DNA of 64,000 bases from assembly GCF_022867795.2 (NCBI RefSeq), contig NZ_CP107006.1, forward strand, positions 1,736,001 to 1,800,000, in the 5' to 3' direction. The position numbers were made by a program, and so were the translations under genes. Under the pieces are notes generated by a model. The model was not told the DNA's origin. It searched no databases and worked only from the letters and a program-made list of their open reading frames with translations. This document shows, piece after piece, positions 1-9,800 of this stretch. Positions within the stretch are counted from its first letter, which is position 1; each line of letters opens with the position of its first letter. This DNA comes from Chitinophaga horti (GTDB lineage: Bacteria > Bacteroidota > Bacteroidia > Chitinophagales > Chitinophagaceae).

Positions 1-1650
1 CTCGTGGCCGGCTATGGTTACTGGATTTATCGTCGTAAGAAAAAGGCAACTACAGATACAAAAGACTTTTTCCTGGCCGAGGGCTCCCTTACCTGGTGGG
101 CGATCGGCGCTTCCCTTATCGCATCTAACATTTCGGCCGAGCAGTTTATTGGCATGAGTGGTAACGGTTTTACAGTAGGTGTGGCAGTAGCCGCCTACGA
201 ATGGGTAGCCGCCGTGGCGCTCATTATCGTAGCCGTTTGGTTTATCCCGGTGTACCTGAAAAACAAGATCTTCACCATGCCACAGTTCCTGAAGGAGCGT
301 TACAACGAAAGCGTAGCACTCATCATGGCCGTGTTTTGGTTATTCCTGTACATCTTCGTAAACCTCACTTCCATCCTGTACCTCGGTGCCGCCGCTATCA
401 GCAGCCTGGTAGGGCCTTATGGAGATTTCCACTACATCATGATCGGCCTGGCCTTCTTTGCCCTCATCATCACCCTGGGTGGTATGAAGGTGATTGGTTA
501 TACCGACGTAATCCAGGTGGTGGTACTGATCATTGGCGGTTTGGCCACCACATATCTGGCACTCACCATGGTAAGTGAAAAATTCGGTTTAGGTAGCAGT
601 GCCCTCGCCGGCTTTAACCAGCTGATAAAAGACAGTCCCGAACACTTCAAAATGATCGTTCCTAAACCTGGTGAAGGGGCGTCGCAGGAGGATATTAATA
701 AATATCTCATGCTGCCTGGTATCGCCATGTATTTCGCCGGACAGTGGATCGTGAATCTGAACTATTGGGGTTGTAACCAATACATTACGCAGCGTGCCCT
801 GGGCGCCGACCTTAAAACAGCCCGTAACGGTATCCTGTTCGCTGGTTTGCTGAAGCTGATGATGCCTGTAATTGTCATGTTACCCGGTATTGCGGCTTAT
901 GTATTGTATAAAAATGGTAGCTTGCAGGCAGAAATGGCCGCCGGCGGTAAATTTAACCCCGATAACGCCTATTCTGCTGTACTGAGCTTCCTGCCCTCCG
1001 GTTTAAAAGGTTTATCCCTGGCCGCCCTTACCGCTGCCATCGTAGCCTCCCTGGCTGGTAAAGCGAACAGTATTTCAACGATCTTTACATTAGATATCTA
1101 TAAAAAGTACATCAACCGGGAGTCCGACGAGAAGAAGCTGGTTTGGGTAGGGCGCCTCGCTATCGTAGCCGCCATGCTCATTTCCATCGCCTTCACCTGG
1201 AACGACACCCTGGGCATTAAGGGCGAAGGTGGTTTTACCTTCATTCAGAAATATACCGGTTTCATCAGCCCGGGTGTATTTGCCATGTTCCTGCTAGGTA
1301 TGTTCTGGAAACGTACCACAGGATCCGCCGCAGTGGTGGGTGTAATCACCGGTTTTGTACTTTCAGTAGTATTTAATAACTATGCACCACAGTGGTTCGG
1401 TCACGAAACGATCTTATACACCGCCTATCTCAATAAAGACGGCATTTATGAGATCCCCTTCCTGATCTGTATGGGCTGGGCATTCTTTTTCACCGTGGTA
1501 CTCATGGTGGCAGTAAGCCTGGCAGGCCCGAAAGTGAATCCGAAAGCGTTTGCACTGGACAAATCCATGTTCAAAGTAGCGCCTTCCACACTGGCCCTGA
1601 TCGTAGTAACATTACTGCTCCTGACCGTACTGTACGTACGTTTCTGGTAG
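1..1650 (+). CDS. Sodium/solute symporter, SSS (SLC5/SGLT-like) family, 5' end cut by the window
   Basis: Inner-membrane Na+-coupled uptake of a sugar or related small solute. The reading frame is open from base 1 (Leu-Val-Ala-Gly...), so the real start and the first part of helix 1 lie before the window. About 549 residues remain, with around a dozen hydrophobic segments. The stretch GASLIASNISAEQFIGMSG near residues 35-55 is the characteristic early SGLT-type motif, and the run from ALTAAIVASLAGKANSIST to the C-terminal helix also fits SGLT-like members. The gene ends just before a strong terminator and converges on the lipoprotein gene at 1811-3067. The substrate cannot be read from the sequence. 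A sugar or uronate would suit the neighbouring polysaccharide genes, but that is inference. Confidence 0.9.
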   Translation, partial: LVAGYGYWIYRRKKKATTDTKDFFLAEGSLTWWAIGASLIASNISAEQFIGMSGNGFTVGVAVAAYEWVAAVALIIVAVWFIPVYLKNKIFTMPQFLKERYNESVALIMAVFWLFLYIFVNLTSILYLGAAAISSLVGPYGDFHYIMIGLAFFALIITLGGMKVIGYTDVIQVVVLIIGGLATTYLALTMVSEKFGLGSSALAGFNQLIKDSPEHFKMIVPKPGEGASQEDINKYLMLPGIAMYFAGQWIVNLNYWGCNQYITQRALGADLKTARNGILFAGLLKLMMPVIVMLPGIAAYVLYKNGSLQAEMAAGGKFNPDNAYSAVLSFLPSGLKGLSLAALTAAIVASLAGKANSISTIFTLDIYKKYINRESDEKKLVWVGRLAIVAAMLISIAFTWNDTLGIKGEGGFTFIQKYTGFISPGVFAMFLLGMFWKRTTGSAAVVGVITGFVLSVVFNNYAPQWFGHETILYTAYLNKDGIYEIPFLICMGWAFFFTVVLMVAVSLAGPKVNPKAFALDKSMFKVAPSTLALIVVTLLLLTVLYVRFW

Positions 1651-1715
1651 CCAACAATATTAAACTTTCTGGGATATCTTACTTCATAAGATCTCAGCAT
1701 GACGTGGATGCTAAC

Positions 1716-1748
1716 GGAGGCCGGATTTTTCCGGCCTCCCTCTTTTTT
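1716..1748 (+). terminator. Rho-independent terminator of the symporter gene
   Basis: A perfect 9-bp stem (GGAGGCCGG at 1716-1724 with CCGGCCTCC at 1731-1739) with a six-base loop is followed by CTCTTTTTT. It lies 66 bases after the symporter stop. Confidence 0.85.
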
Positions 1749-1810
1749 GCCCCTTAGGGCACGAGCATCCGGCTCACCAGTCAGCCGCCGTTGTGTCACT
1801 CACTTCAACA

Positions 1811-3067
1811 TTACTTATGCTTCACCCTGAACTTCCCTTCAATCTTATGCGTGCTTTTATTCGGCCCACCCGTATTCGGAAACTTCCCCGCATCCAGCAC
1901 GGTAAACGTGCCTAACAGGTAGCCGTTGGCATCTTTGAGCGAAGTGATATTGATGCTGCCCTGGCTAAATCTTCCTTCCCATACGATTACCCGGAATGAG
2001 CGGTAGGTGAAACCGAGGGTTTCGTCCATCAGGCTGAAAAACTCGTCGTCGGTATAAGTGCGGTCGCCCAGCGTGTTCGTGAATTGAAGTGTAAACTCAG
2101 GTCCGATGTCAGTGGCGTGGATGACACCCATGTTGGTATTGCCTCCGAGCAACTCTGCCGGCCTTATCTGCCATTCGCCCCCGTCGATACGGTACTGAAC
2201 AGAACTGCCGCTCACCCGTATCTTCGATAATAGCTGCACTGCAGCGCTTTTAAGGTTCAGGTGAAGCGCTACCACGTCGAAGTCGGGCAGCACCGTTCCT
2301 GGTGCTTTATAAACGGCCTGCGCGCCATCTGCCGTCAGCGTTCCTTTGCCGATCAGCTCCCATCTCTTAATGTACTTTGTTTCAAGCGGATACACATCGC
2401 CTACAGGCACCGTTGTTCCACCGGGTGGCACTAAGGGCACCAGCCCGTCTTCGTCGATGACAGGCACCACCCGCACCGCCTTGAACGTTTGTGTGGCATT
2501 CACTTCCAGGTCGGCGAAGTAAGGCGTCAGGTACATCCACAGCATGAGCGTCCAGTCGGAAAAGTGGGTACTCGTGACCGTTACCGTTTTGTTCGCCGTA
2601 TTGATGTTCGGCTTCGGCACATATTGCCACACACCCTTATCGTCCTGGAAGGCAATGCCGAGTGTGGAGACGTGCTGTACGAGCAGCTCGATCGTTTCGT
2701 AGGAGAAAGTGATGCTGATAGGCTTCTTGAATGTTTGTCCGTGTGGGGTGAGCCTGTAGGCACTGGCCACGCCACCCACGTTCGTATTTTCGATCGGCTG
2801 CAGCGAAATTGTCGTCGGTGCATCCAGGGCACCCGCTGGTATCGTTACTACGATATCACCTTCGCCGGATCCGATCGTACCACCTTCGGGGCCTATCTGT
2901 TTTTCTATTTTAGCGCCCGTGGTGTTGCCAATGGGGCGGGCGGTGCCGGTTACAGGCGGTTTGCCTGGCTCCGGACGGTCTTTGTCCTTATCGCCGCGGC
3001 AGGCGGTTAACAATACGAGGGTTAGCAAACAGCCTAAAAAACTGTTGCGGAATAAAGTGTGTGTCAT
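1811..3067 (-). CDS. Secreted lipoprotein with a ZU5-like domain
   Basis: Unknown role; predicted outer-membrane or surface lipoprotein. From the ATG at 3067 the protein is about 418 residues. It begins MTHTLFRNSFLGCLLTLVLLTAC, a signal sequence with an SPII lipobox ending LTAC, followed by a charged Asp/Lys linker. An in-frame non-ATG start at 3097 is less likely because it would add residues ahead of the signal sequence. Residues about 55-165 (QIGPEGGTIGSGEGDIVVTIPAGALDAP..., then a segment ending HFSDWTLM) resemble ZU5-type beta domains. The remaining 250 residues are beta-rich and not recognised. The gene converges on the symporter, and no partner gene is evident. Confidence 0.75.
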   Translation of the reverse strand: MTHTLFRNSFLGCLLTLVLLTACRGDKDKDRPEPGKPPVTGTARPIGNTTGAKIEKQIGPEGGTIGSGEGDIVVTIPAGALDAPTTISLQPIENTNVGGVASAYRLTPHGQTFKKPISITFSYETIELLVQHVSTLGIAFQDDKGVWQYVPKPNINTANKTVTVTSTHFSDWTLMLWMYLTPYFADLEVNATQTFKAVRVVPVIDEDGLVPLVPPGGTTVPVGDVYPLETKYIKRWELIGKGTLTADGAQAVYKAPGTVLPDFDVVALHLNLKSAAVQLLSKIRVSGSSVQYRIDGGEWQIRPAELLGGNTNMGVIHATDIGPEFTLQFTNTLGDRTYTDDEFFSLMDETLGFTYRSFRVIVWEGRFSQGSINITSLKDANGYLLGTFTVLDAGKFPNTGGPNKSTHKIEGKFRVKHK

Positions 3068-3204
3068 ATCTGCTAGTTTCCGTTTAACTGTCCGCAAAAT
3101 TAGCGGGCGTTAACGGGCAGGGAAGCAGTAGGAGAGCCGGGTTTTGAAAATCAGTAGTTGTACGGAGGGGAGCAGCGCCTACGGAAACCTGATAAGTTTA
3201 CCTG

Positions 3205-3726
3205 TCAAAAGGAAAAGGGAAGTTTCTCTTTAACATAGCCAACTTCTCTGCTTCTTAATGACTTGTTGTGCATGATTTCGTACTCTTTTTCTTTAGCCAC
3301 TAACCTGAGCCATAGGATAGCCGGAAAGTTTTTGTTCGAATGCAGCTCAAGCCTGATGATCAGCTTATCGGTAGGTTCCCTGTGTTTGTTGATCACCGCA
3401 CTAAGTTCAGATGGGTCAATGCCGATTTGCTCGGCAAAGTCCTTATTCTTTGTTTCTATACGGGTAATGTATTCTTTAAGGAAGTAGCCGAAGTGTTTTT
3501 TTTTATTAAATGGTTTTGACCCAATATAGTCTTCGATCAGGAATTTGAGTTGTAATAAATTGGCGACGATCTTCTCATCGAGGGTTTTACGGGCTTCGGC
3601 TTTTTTCCTGACATGACGGAAGGTAGACAGCGCCTCCTCTTTTTTCTGTTTTTCTACAGGAAAAACAAAGGACGCTGCAATTTCTTCAGGTTTGTATGTT
3701 TTTGTTATCGCCTTATAAGATTTCAT
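3205..3726 (-). CDS. XRE/HigA-like helix-turn-helix protein, probable antitoxin
   Basis: Probable DNA-binding antitoxin and autoregulator of a two-gene unit. From the ATG at 3726 the protein is about 173 residues; an in-frame GTG at 3756 would add 10. The N-terminal part (YKPEEIAASFVFPVEKQKK...) and the Lys/Glu-rich helical middle match, from memory, a family common in Bacteroidota that lies next to GNAT-like genes. Residues about 110-150 (DFAEQIGIDPSELSAVINKHREPTDKL split over two helices) form an XRE-type helix-turn-helix. The gene follows the frameshifted GNAT-like gene by about 50 bases and would share its promoter. The pair is clearly more AT-rich than its surroundings, which suggests acquisition by transfer. 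The antitoxin role is inference. Confidence 0.65.
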   Translation of the reverse strand: MKSYKAITKTYKPEEIAASFVFPVEKQKKEEALSTFRHVRKKAEARKTLDEKIVANLLQLKFLIEDYIGSKPFNKKKHFGYFLKEYITRIETKNKDFAEQIGIDPSELSAVINKHREPTDKLIIRLELHSNKNFPAILWLRLVAKEKEYEIMHNKSLRSREVGYVKEKLPFSF

Positions 3727-3774
3727 AATCGGATGTTTTAGGTGTTTGTTCGTCACTCCACTTTACTTCTTGGT

Positions 3775-4274
3775 TTACAATCCAATGTACTTTCTTATGA
3801 TCGCTTGTGATACTAATCCCGAAGCCACCATTATACCAACGCCTTTGGGTCCGGCACCGGGGTGATACTCAAGGTCATATTTACTGCTATAATGTTGTAT
3901 TAATTCTGTTTTAGGCACTAAAAATACCCATCCTTCATGCCCTCTTTAAAGCTCTCCCGGCATGCATAAGCAATAAGGCAACCTGCAATATCGTCCACCT
4001 CTTTATTAGCGCCGGTATTTTCAAAACTCACTTCCAATAATTCAATTTCGATTGCATCGATGCCAGGATCTATATGATCAACAATAGCCATGAGGCCTAA
4101 AATTTTGTTGTTTTCTTCTGCTCTTAATTTATAAACCTCATGCTGTTTGTAACTATTCCAGTTGAACCATTTGAACCTTGTTTTTTCTTTGAGGATTAAC
4201 TTAAAATCAATGGAGGTCACTCGTTCTACTACTGCTTCGATCAACTCGTTTGTGACTAGATGTTTTACTTTCAT
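3775..4274 (-). pseudogene. GNAT-like acetyltransferase or toxin gene, broken by a one-base frameshift
   Basis: The first frame (ATG at 4274) gives 118 residues and stops at 3918 after ...IAYACRESFKEGMKDGYF. Reading shifts by one base near 3938-3950, and the other frame then continues naturally as GHEGWVFLVPKTELIQHY... to a TAA at 3775-3777. The joined product is about 165 residues. The joined segment (IEIELLEVSFEN..., DDIAGCLIAYACRESFK, then VPKTELIQHYSSKY) looks like the second half of a GNAT fold. One base, an A or a G in the AAAGAGGG run, appears to be missing. The gene precedes an XRE-type gene in a toxin-antitoxin arrangement. If the shift is real the toxin is probably inactive. It may also be a sequence error. 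Confidence 0.65.
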
Positions 4275-4297
4275 TCAGTCTCATTTAGCTGCCCATT

Positions 4298-4328
4298 CAA
4301 AGTTACAATTTCCTCTTCTATTTACAAA
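4298..4328 (-). promoter_or_regulatory. Bacteroidota-type promoter for the GNAT/XRE unit
   Basis: On the minus strand, TTTG (4328-4325) is followed after 19 bases by TAACTTTG (4305-4298). This is an exact fit to the Bacteroidota -33/-7 pattern TTTG-N19-TAnnTTTG. The start codon at 4274 lies 23 bases downstream. Confidence 0.65.
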
Positions 4329-4390
4329 AACGTAAATTATTTTACCTGATAAGTGATTAATATACAAGTTCTAACGGTTTTATATTCAGA

Positions 4391-4419
4391 AAAAGAAATC
4401 CCCCGCAGCGTCGCGGGGG
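4391..4419 (-). terminator. Terminator of the GH31-SusCD operon
   Basis: The 7-bp stem CCCCCGC (4400-4406) and GCGGGGG (4413-4419) has a six-base loop. On the minus strand it is followed by ATTTCTTTTT. It lies about 60 bases after the last gene of the operon. Confidence 0.8.
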
Positions 4420-4476
4420 ATGGGGAGATCAACAAGCAATCGTTCCCTTGTGCGTATGAAAACTGTGTGTGCCAGG

Positions 4477-5229
4477 TTAATACGTAAAGCCTTTACGTTT
4501 GAACAGCCAGAGGTTACGCCAGCCATCGCCTTGTTCCACCAGGGTGAGTTCATTGTTATTGATCTTCGCGATGGTGTAGCTAATGTTTTTGCCGTTGCTG
4601 ATGTCGCTGCCGGTAATCTTGATGGTTTTATTGGTCGTGTCTAAAGCGAAAAAGCCTTTCTCGGTTTTGCCTTTGCTGATCTTAGAGAAGTTGGCGGCAC
4701 CATTCAGGTCGAAGGTCATTTCGTCGTTGATCACGCCCCAGCTGGTAAGGTCGGGCACGCCGACACGCCACCATTCGGGGGTGAGGGCGGCACCGGAACC
4801 ATTACCGTAGCAGGCGCCGTTAGGCTCGTCTACCGCCCATACCCAGGTTTTACCGGTAACGCCGTTGGTCAGCTGGTTCCACATGGCGTTGCTGAAGTAA
4901 TTGGCGTCGTTTTTTGTAACGGTTACATTGGCGGAGTCTTTCACGGGGCCACCCTGACTGTAAGCATAGAACTTAATGTTGTAGGTGCCTGCAAAAGGAA
5001 GGATGATGGTGTCCTTTTGTTTGTTGGAAATGCCAATGCCATAATCCCAATAGGCGATGGTGCCAGGCGTTTGGTTGTCGAGCATGACTTTATTGTCGTA
5101 GCCTGCCTGTTGTGTAACAGAGAATTTCAGGTCCGGGCGCTCTACGGGTGCAGGCAGACTGTCGCGGTCTTCGCGCGGGTCGCAGGCGGTGAGCAGGCAG
5201 AGTGCGTATATTAAACGAATGTGTTTCAT
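4477..5229 (-). CDS. PUL surface lipoprotein with a PKD-like domain (candidate glycan-binding protein)
   Basis: Likely binds glycan at the cell surface for the SusCD pair encoded just upstream. The 250-residue protein starts with a short signal ending CLLTAC (SPII lipobox, Cys near residue 16). Residues about 38-107 (NKVMLDNQTPGTIAYWDYG...GTYNIKFYAYSQGG...ANVTVTKND) are PKD-like. The C-terminal 140 residues contain the aromatic segment WVWAVDEPNGACYGNGSG and a beta-rich end, and could be the binding module. The gene follows SusD by 17 bases and is last in the operon, the position usually held by SusE/SusF-type or SGBP genes. It has no clear sequence similarity to SusE or SusF, so glycan binding is inferred from position. 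Confidence 0.7.
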   Translation of the reverse strand: MKHIRLIYALCLLTACDPREDRDSLPAPVERPDLKFSVTQQAGYDNKVMLDNQTPGTIAYWDYGIGISNKQKDTIILPFAGTYNIKFYAYSQGGPVKDSANVTVTKNDANYFSNAMWNQLTNGVTGKTWVWAVDEPNGACYGNGSGAALTPEWWRVGVPDLTSWGVINDEMTFDLNGAANFSKISKGKTEKGFFALDTTNKTIKITGSDISNGKNISYTIAKINNNELTLVEQGDGWRNLWLFKRKGFTY

Positions 5230-5246
5230 GATCGTAGTTTTTGTGG

Positions 5247-6806
5247 TTACAGGCTCCAGCCGTCGTTTTGTTTTAAGGTGCCGTTACTCAGGTTGATCTG
5301 CTTTTGTGGTATCTGTAGCAGGCCTTTGGTCTCGGCACGGAAGTCTACTTTAAACTGTGCATCGCTGCTCGGATTGTCAATCGCCTGCTTGGCCACGGTC
5401 ACGCCCTGGCGTAACAGGTCCCAGTAACGAAGGCCTTCCAGCGCCAATTCCAGCCGCCTTTCCTGCATGATCAGCGCTTTGCCTGCGGCGTCGTTGGTGA
5501 GCGGTTTGCGATGTGTGATATTGCGGAAGGCACGGTCGCGCACGGTGTTGTAATAGGTTTGCGCTTTCGTGAGATCGCCGTCGAGTTCGAGTTCTGCGGC
5601 CATGAGCAACACATCTGCATAACGGATCACGACGTAATCATAAAAGTTATCGATCTGGAAATCGCCGCCCACATCTTCGGGCTTCAGGTCGTTCATGGGC
5701 ATGTATTTCTTCCAGAAGTAGGTGGTGTACTGCGGGAAGGTTTCGGGGTAGGAGAGGTTTTCGTCATTAATAGAGATGATGCTGCCTGTCCTCCGGGTAT
5801 CGCCGGTTTCATAGGCGGCATACAGTTTCGGATTCACCGTCGCCGCACCCCAGCCTTTGTAATAGGGCGCCACTACTTTGTTACGAATGCCGATCATCAC
5901 CATCATGCGGTTGCCGTCGTTCTTGTTCCAGTCTTTCAAACCAAGATGGGTGAACTTGATGGCGAATACGGTTTCTTTGTTATCCTCTTTTACGAAGTTT
6001 GCACCGGCTGACTGCCATAGTAAGGGGAACGAATCAATAATGCCATAACCGCTGGTATTGATCAGTTCCTGCAGATAGCCTCTCACTTCGGCTTTGGTCG
6101 TTACGCCCGCGAGGTCGTTTTGGGTATAGTAGCCGGTATAATAGAGGTACACGCGCGCCAGTAAAGCCTGCGCTGCCCAGCGGGTCACGCGGCCGTAATC
6201 GGCTTTGGGGATAGCGCTGTAGGCGGTAGCGGGCAGGTTAGCGATGGTGTACTCGAGGTCTTCTGCAATGAATTTGTATACTTCTTCTGGTTTGGCCTGT
6301 GGCTGATAGTATTCGGTAGGGTCCAGCGGTTTGGTCACCAGCGGAATGTTACCGAACATACGTACCAGGTCAAAGTAAAAGTACGCACGCAGGAAGCGGG
6401 CTTCGGCTGTATAGCGCACTTTGTTGGCGCTGTCGGTGCCCCAGTCTACGTTGCCGATATTGGCCAGCAGCACGTTTGCACGGTAAATGCCCTGGTAGTA
6501 TTTCGTCCACGGGCCATCATTGGTGTTGATGTCGTTTTCGAATCGATCCCACCGTTTCCACGACATGTCCGACTCACCGCCGCCGCCAAAACAGTTGTCG
6601 CTGGCGATTTCGGAGATGAGGTGAATGTTGTCGAAGCCACCGAGTTGCAGTACGTCATACACGGCGCTTAAGGCTTCCAGCGCGTCTTTTGGTGTTTTAT
6701 AAAAGCTTTCGGTAGTTCTTTTGTTGATCGGGTCCCGTTCCAGGAAACTCTTGCTGCACGAGGCGGCAATTACGGTTACCAGCAGGGAAATGAATATCTT
6801 TTTCAT
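5247..6806 (-). CDS. SusD/RagB-family outer-membrane lipoprotein (xyloglucan-type PUL)
   Basis: Surface lipoprotein that captures oligosaccharide and closes over its SusC transporter. The 519-residue protein has a signal ending IAASC (Cys near residue 17), then the usual SusD N-terminus (FLERDPINKRTTESFYKTPKDALEALSAVY). The TPR-like region includes EARFLRAYFYFDLVRMFGNIPLV near residue 140. The C-terminal region contains YVVIRYADVLLMAAELELDG and ERRLELALEGLRYWDLLRQG, standard for RagB/SusD. It lies 11 bases after SusC and before the PKD lipoprotein. Co-transcription with GH31 suggests a xylose-capped ligand such as xyloglucan fragments; that is inference. Confidence 0.93.
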   Translation of the reverse strand: MKKIFISLLVTVIAASCSKSFLERDPINKRTTESFYKTPKDALEALSAVYDVLQLGGFDNIHLISEIASDNCFGGGGESDMSWKRWDRFENDINTNDGPWTKYYQGIYRANVLLANIGNVDWGTDSANKVRYTAEARFLRAYFYFDLVRMFGNIPLVTKPLDPTEYYQPQAKPEEVYKFIAEDLEYTIANLPATAYSAIPKADYGRVTRWAAQALLARVYLYYTGYYTQNDLAGVTTKAEVRGYLQELINTSGYGIIDSFPLLWQSAGANFVKEDNKETVFAIKFTHLGLKDWNKNDGNRMMVMIGIRNKVVAPYYKGWGAATVNPKLYAAYETGDTRRTGSIISINDENLSYPETFPQYTTYFWKKYMPMNDLKPEDVGGDFQIDNFYDYVVIRYADVLLMAAELELDGDLTKAQTYYNTVRDRAFRNITHRKPLTNDAAGKALIMQERRLELALEGLRYWDLLRQGVTVAKQAIDNPSSDAQFKVDFRAETKGLLQIPQKQINLSNGTLKQNDGWSL

Positions 6807-6817
6807 ACAAACGATGT

Positions 6818-9800
6818 TTAGAATTTAACATTGAGGCCTGCCATCAGGGTTTTAGGTTGCGGATAGGTGCCGATGTCGATACCGGAAGCCCAACCCGTAG
6901 GGCCATAACCTACTTCCGGGTCCATGCCCCTGTATTTGGTAAACGTCAGCAGGTTTCCTCCGGAGATGTAGATGCGGCATTGCTGTAACGGCGCGTTCTT
7001 CAACAGGCTTTGCTTCAGGTCGTAACCCAGGTTGATGCTGCGCAGGCGCAGGAAGGAAGCGTCGTGCACGAACAGGTCGGAGGCGCGGTTGTAGTTCAGG
7101 TTCTTTTCGTCGGCAATGGTCATGCGCGGCAGGCGGTTAGAGGTGCCTTCGCCGGTCCAGCGGCCGAGAATGTCGGTGGTGTAATTGCTGATGGGCCGCG
7201 AGAAATCACGGATGCCGTCATACACCTGGTTGCCTGCAACCCCATACACGTAAACAGACAGTTCCAATCCCTTGTAACCTACGCTCAGGTTCATGCCGTA
7301 ACTCACGTCCGGATTAGGATTGCCGATGATGGTCTTGTCGTTCGCATCGATCACACCGTCGCCGTTGCGGTCAACGAAACGTACGTCGCCAGGCACCGCA
7401 TCCGGCTGAATCCTTTTCCCTCCCTTGTCTACATAACTATTTACTTCATTCGTGTTCTGGAAAATGCCCGCTGTTTTCAACCCGTAGAAGTAACCCATCG
7501 GGAAGCCTTGCTGCGCACGGTAAAATTCATCTGCCCCAACGAAATTAATACCCGCTTCACCCTGGATGATTTTTTCCAGGTTAGGAATATCGATCACGGT
7601 GTTCTTATTGAAAGTCACATTAGGATTGATTTTCAGCGCTACGTCGCCGAATGTGTGGTTATAGCCAAGACTGATTTCCACCCCTTCGTTACGCACGCTG
7701 CCACCGTTGATCATGGGCGGATTGGCACCCGCGAGTGCGGGCACAGGCGGCGCGATCAGCCAGTCTTTGGTGGTTTTGCGGTACCAGTCTGCCGTCAGAC
7801 TGAAATCGCCGAACAACTGTGCATCCAGGCCAATGTTCGATTGCTCGGAGGTTTCCCATTTCAGGTTTGGATTGGCCACGCGGTCGGGCGAAGAGCCTAC
7901 GAATTTCACATCACCATCGCCAAAGTAGTAGTCTTTATTGGTAGAAGTGATGGTCGCCAGGTACAGGAAATCGTCTGTGGGCTGATTACCGTTCTGTCCC
8001 CATCCCGCGCGGATCTTCAGGAAGCTGAGCCAGGGCGCCTGCATGAACGTTTCGTTACTGGCCACCCATCCCGCAGAAACTGAAGGGAAGTACCCGAAAC
8101 GATTGTTCACGCCGAATTTGGTCGACCCATCTGCCCGGAATATACCCGTGATCATATACTTCTCCGCATAGTTATAACCCACGCGGCCGAAGTAAGATAC
8201 CAGTGCGCTTTCGCTACGACTGCCGTTCACTTTGCGGGTTTCCTCGTTCGTGCCATTGTCGATGATCGCATGGTCAAAGTCCAGCATCAGCAGGTCTTCT
8301 TTCGAACCACTCATGTTGAATCCGTTAAATTCGTTGGCAGTCATGCCCGCCAGTAATGTCAGCGCATGTTTACCGAAGGAACGCTGGTAGGAAATAGTGT
8401 TATCCCAGTTCCAGGTAGCGTATCTGCCCATATCCTGCGCCGCGCGGGAAAGGTTGTTTACTACGTTGGTCGACAGGTTATAAGCGGGGTAAAAAGCATT
8501 GCCCGACACAAAGTTCGCATCCAGTCCAAAGTCGCTGCGCAGTTTCAAACCCGGGATGGGCTCCAGTTCCAGGTAAGCGTTGCCGAGGAAGCGATCAGAT
8601 TTTGTCCTGTTGTTATAGGAGTAAAACATCAGCGCTACGGGGTTGGTTTCATCGGGGTTGAAGTTCGATTTAGCAAACTCGCCGGTAGAATCATACACGG
8701 GGAAAAGCGGGCTTACGTTGATAACTGAACGTAAGGTGTTGCTGTAAATGTTACCAACACCCACGCCTTTTTTGTTCGACATCGTATAGGTGAAGTTCTG
8801 CCCGAAACGCAGCACATCCTTATAGAGTTTATGTTCGGTACTCAGGCGAATGTTCACGCGCTCGTATTCCGATTGACCTTTAAAACCGATCACACCGGCC
8901 TGTTTCATATAACCGATGGACGTCGAGTACAGCGATTTCTCAGAGCCGCCGGATACTGTGAGCGTGTGACTTTGCATCGGCGCATTCTTGTTATACATCT
9001 CTTCCTGCCAGTCCGTGCCCTTGCCCAGGCGTTCTATCTCGCCCAACGTAAAGTACGGCGGCCTGCCCGAGTTGATCGCCGCTTCGTTCATGATGATCGC
9101 ATATTCTTTCGCGTTCAGCAACGGCAGCTTGCGGGCGGGGTTCTGCACGCCATAGAAGCCGTCATACGCAATGCTCATATCGCCTTTGCGGCCTTTCTTG
9201 GTCGTGATGAGGATCACCCCATTCGCCGCACGTGATCCGTAAATCGCGGCAGAAGCGGCATCCTTCAACACGTCCATCGAAGCAATGTCGGAGGCGTTCA
9301 GGTAGCTGATGTCGCCGGTAGGTACGCCGTCTACGATGTACAATGGATCCGAATTACCCACGGTACCCGTACCACGGATGCGCACCTTCATGGCTTCGCC
9401 GGGTTGGGCGGAGTTCGTGGTGATCTGCACGCCGGGTGTTTGACCCTGTAATGCCTGGTCTACGCGCAGCGTATGCGTTTCCTGCAGGTTTTCGCCCGCT
9501 ACGTGGCCAATAGCGCCGGTGTTGAGTTTACGTTTTTCTGCACCGTAACCTACTACCACTACCTCATCCAGGCCAGTGGTTGTTTCTTCCAGCTGGATGG
9601 TGAGTGTAGTGCGGCCGTTTACGGCGATTGTCTGTTTTACATAACCGATGAGCGTTACTTCCAGCGAATCGGAGGCTTCCACCATTACCTGGAAGGTGCC
9701 GTCAGCGCCGCTTACAGCGCCTGTACGCGTGGCTTTCACCATTACGTTTACACCTGGCAGCGGTGAGTTGTCATTAGCCGAAAGCACCTTGCCTTTCAGC

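Noticed and set aside
7010..8083. 357-residue open frame antisense to SusC
   Set aside because: Lies wholly inside an unambiguous SusC gene, with low-complexity His/Val/Arg content typical of antisense translation.
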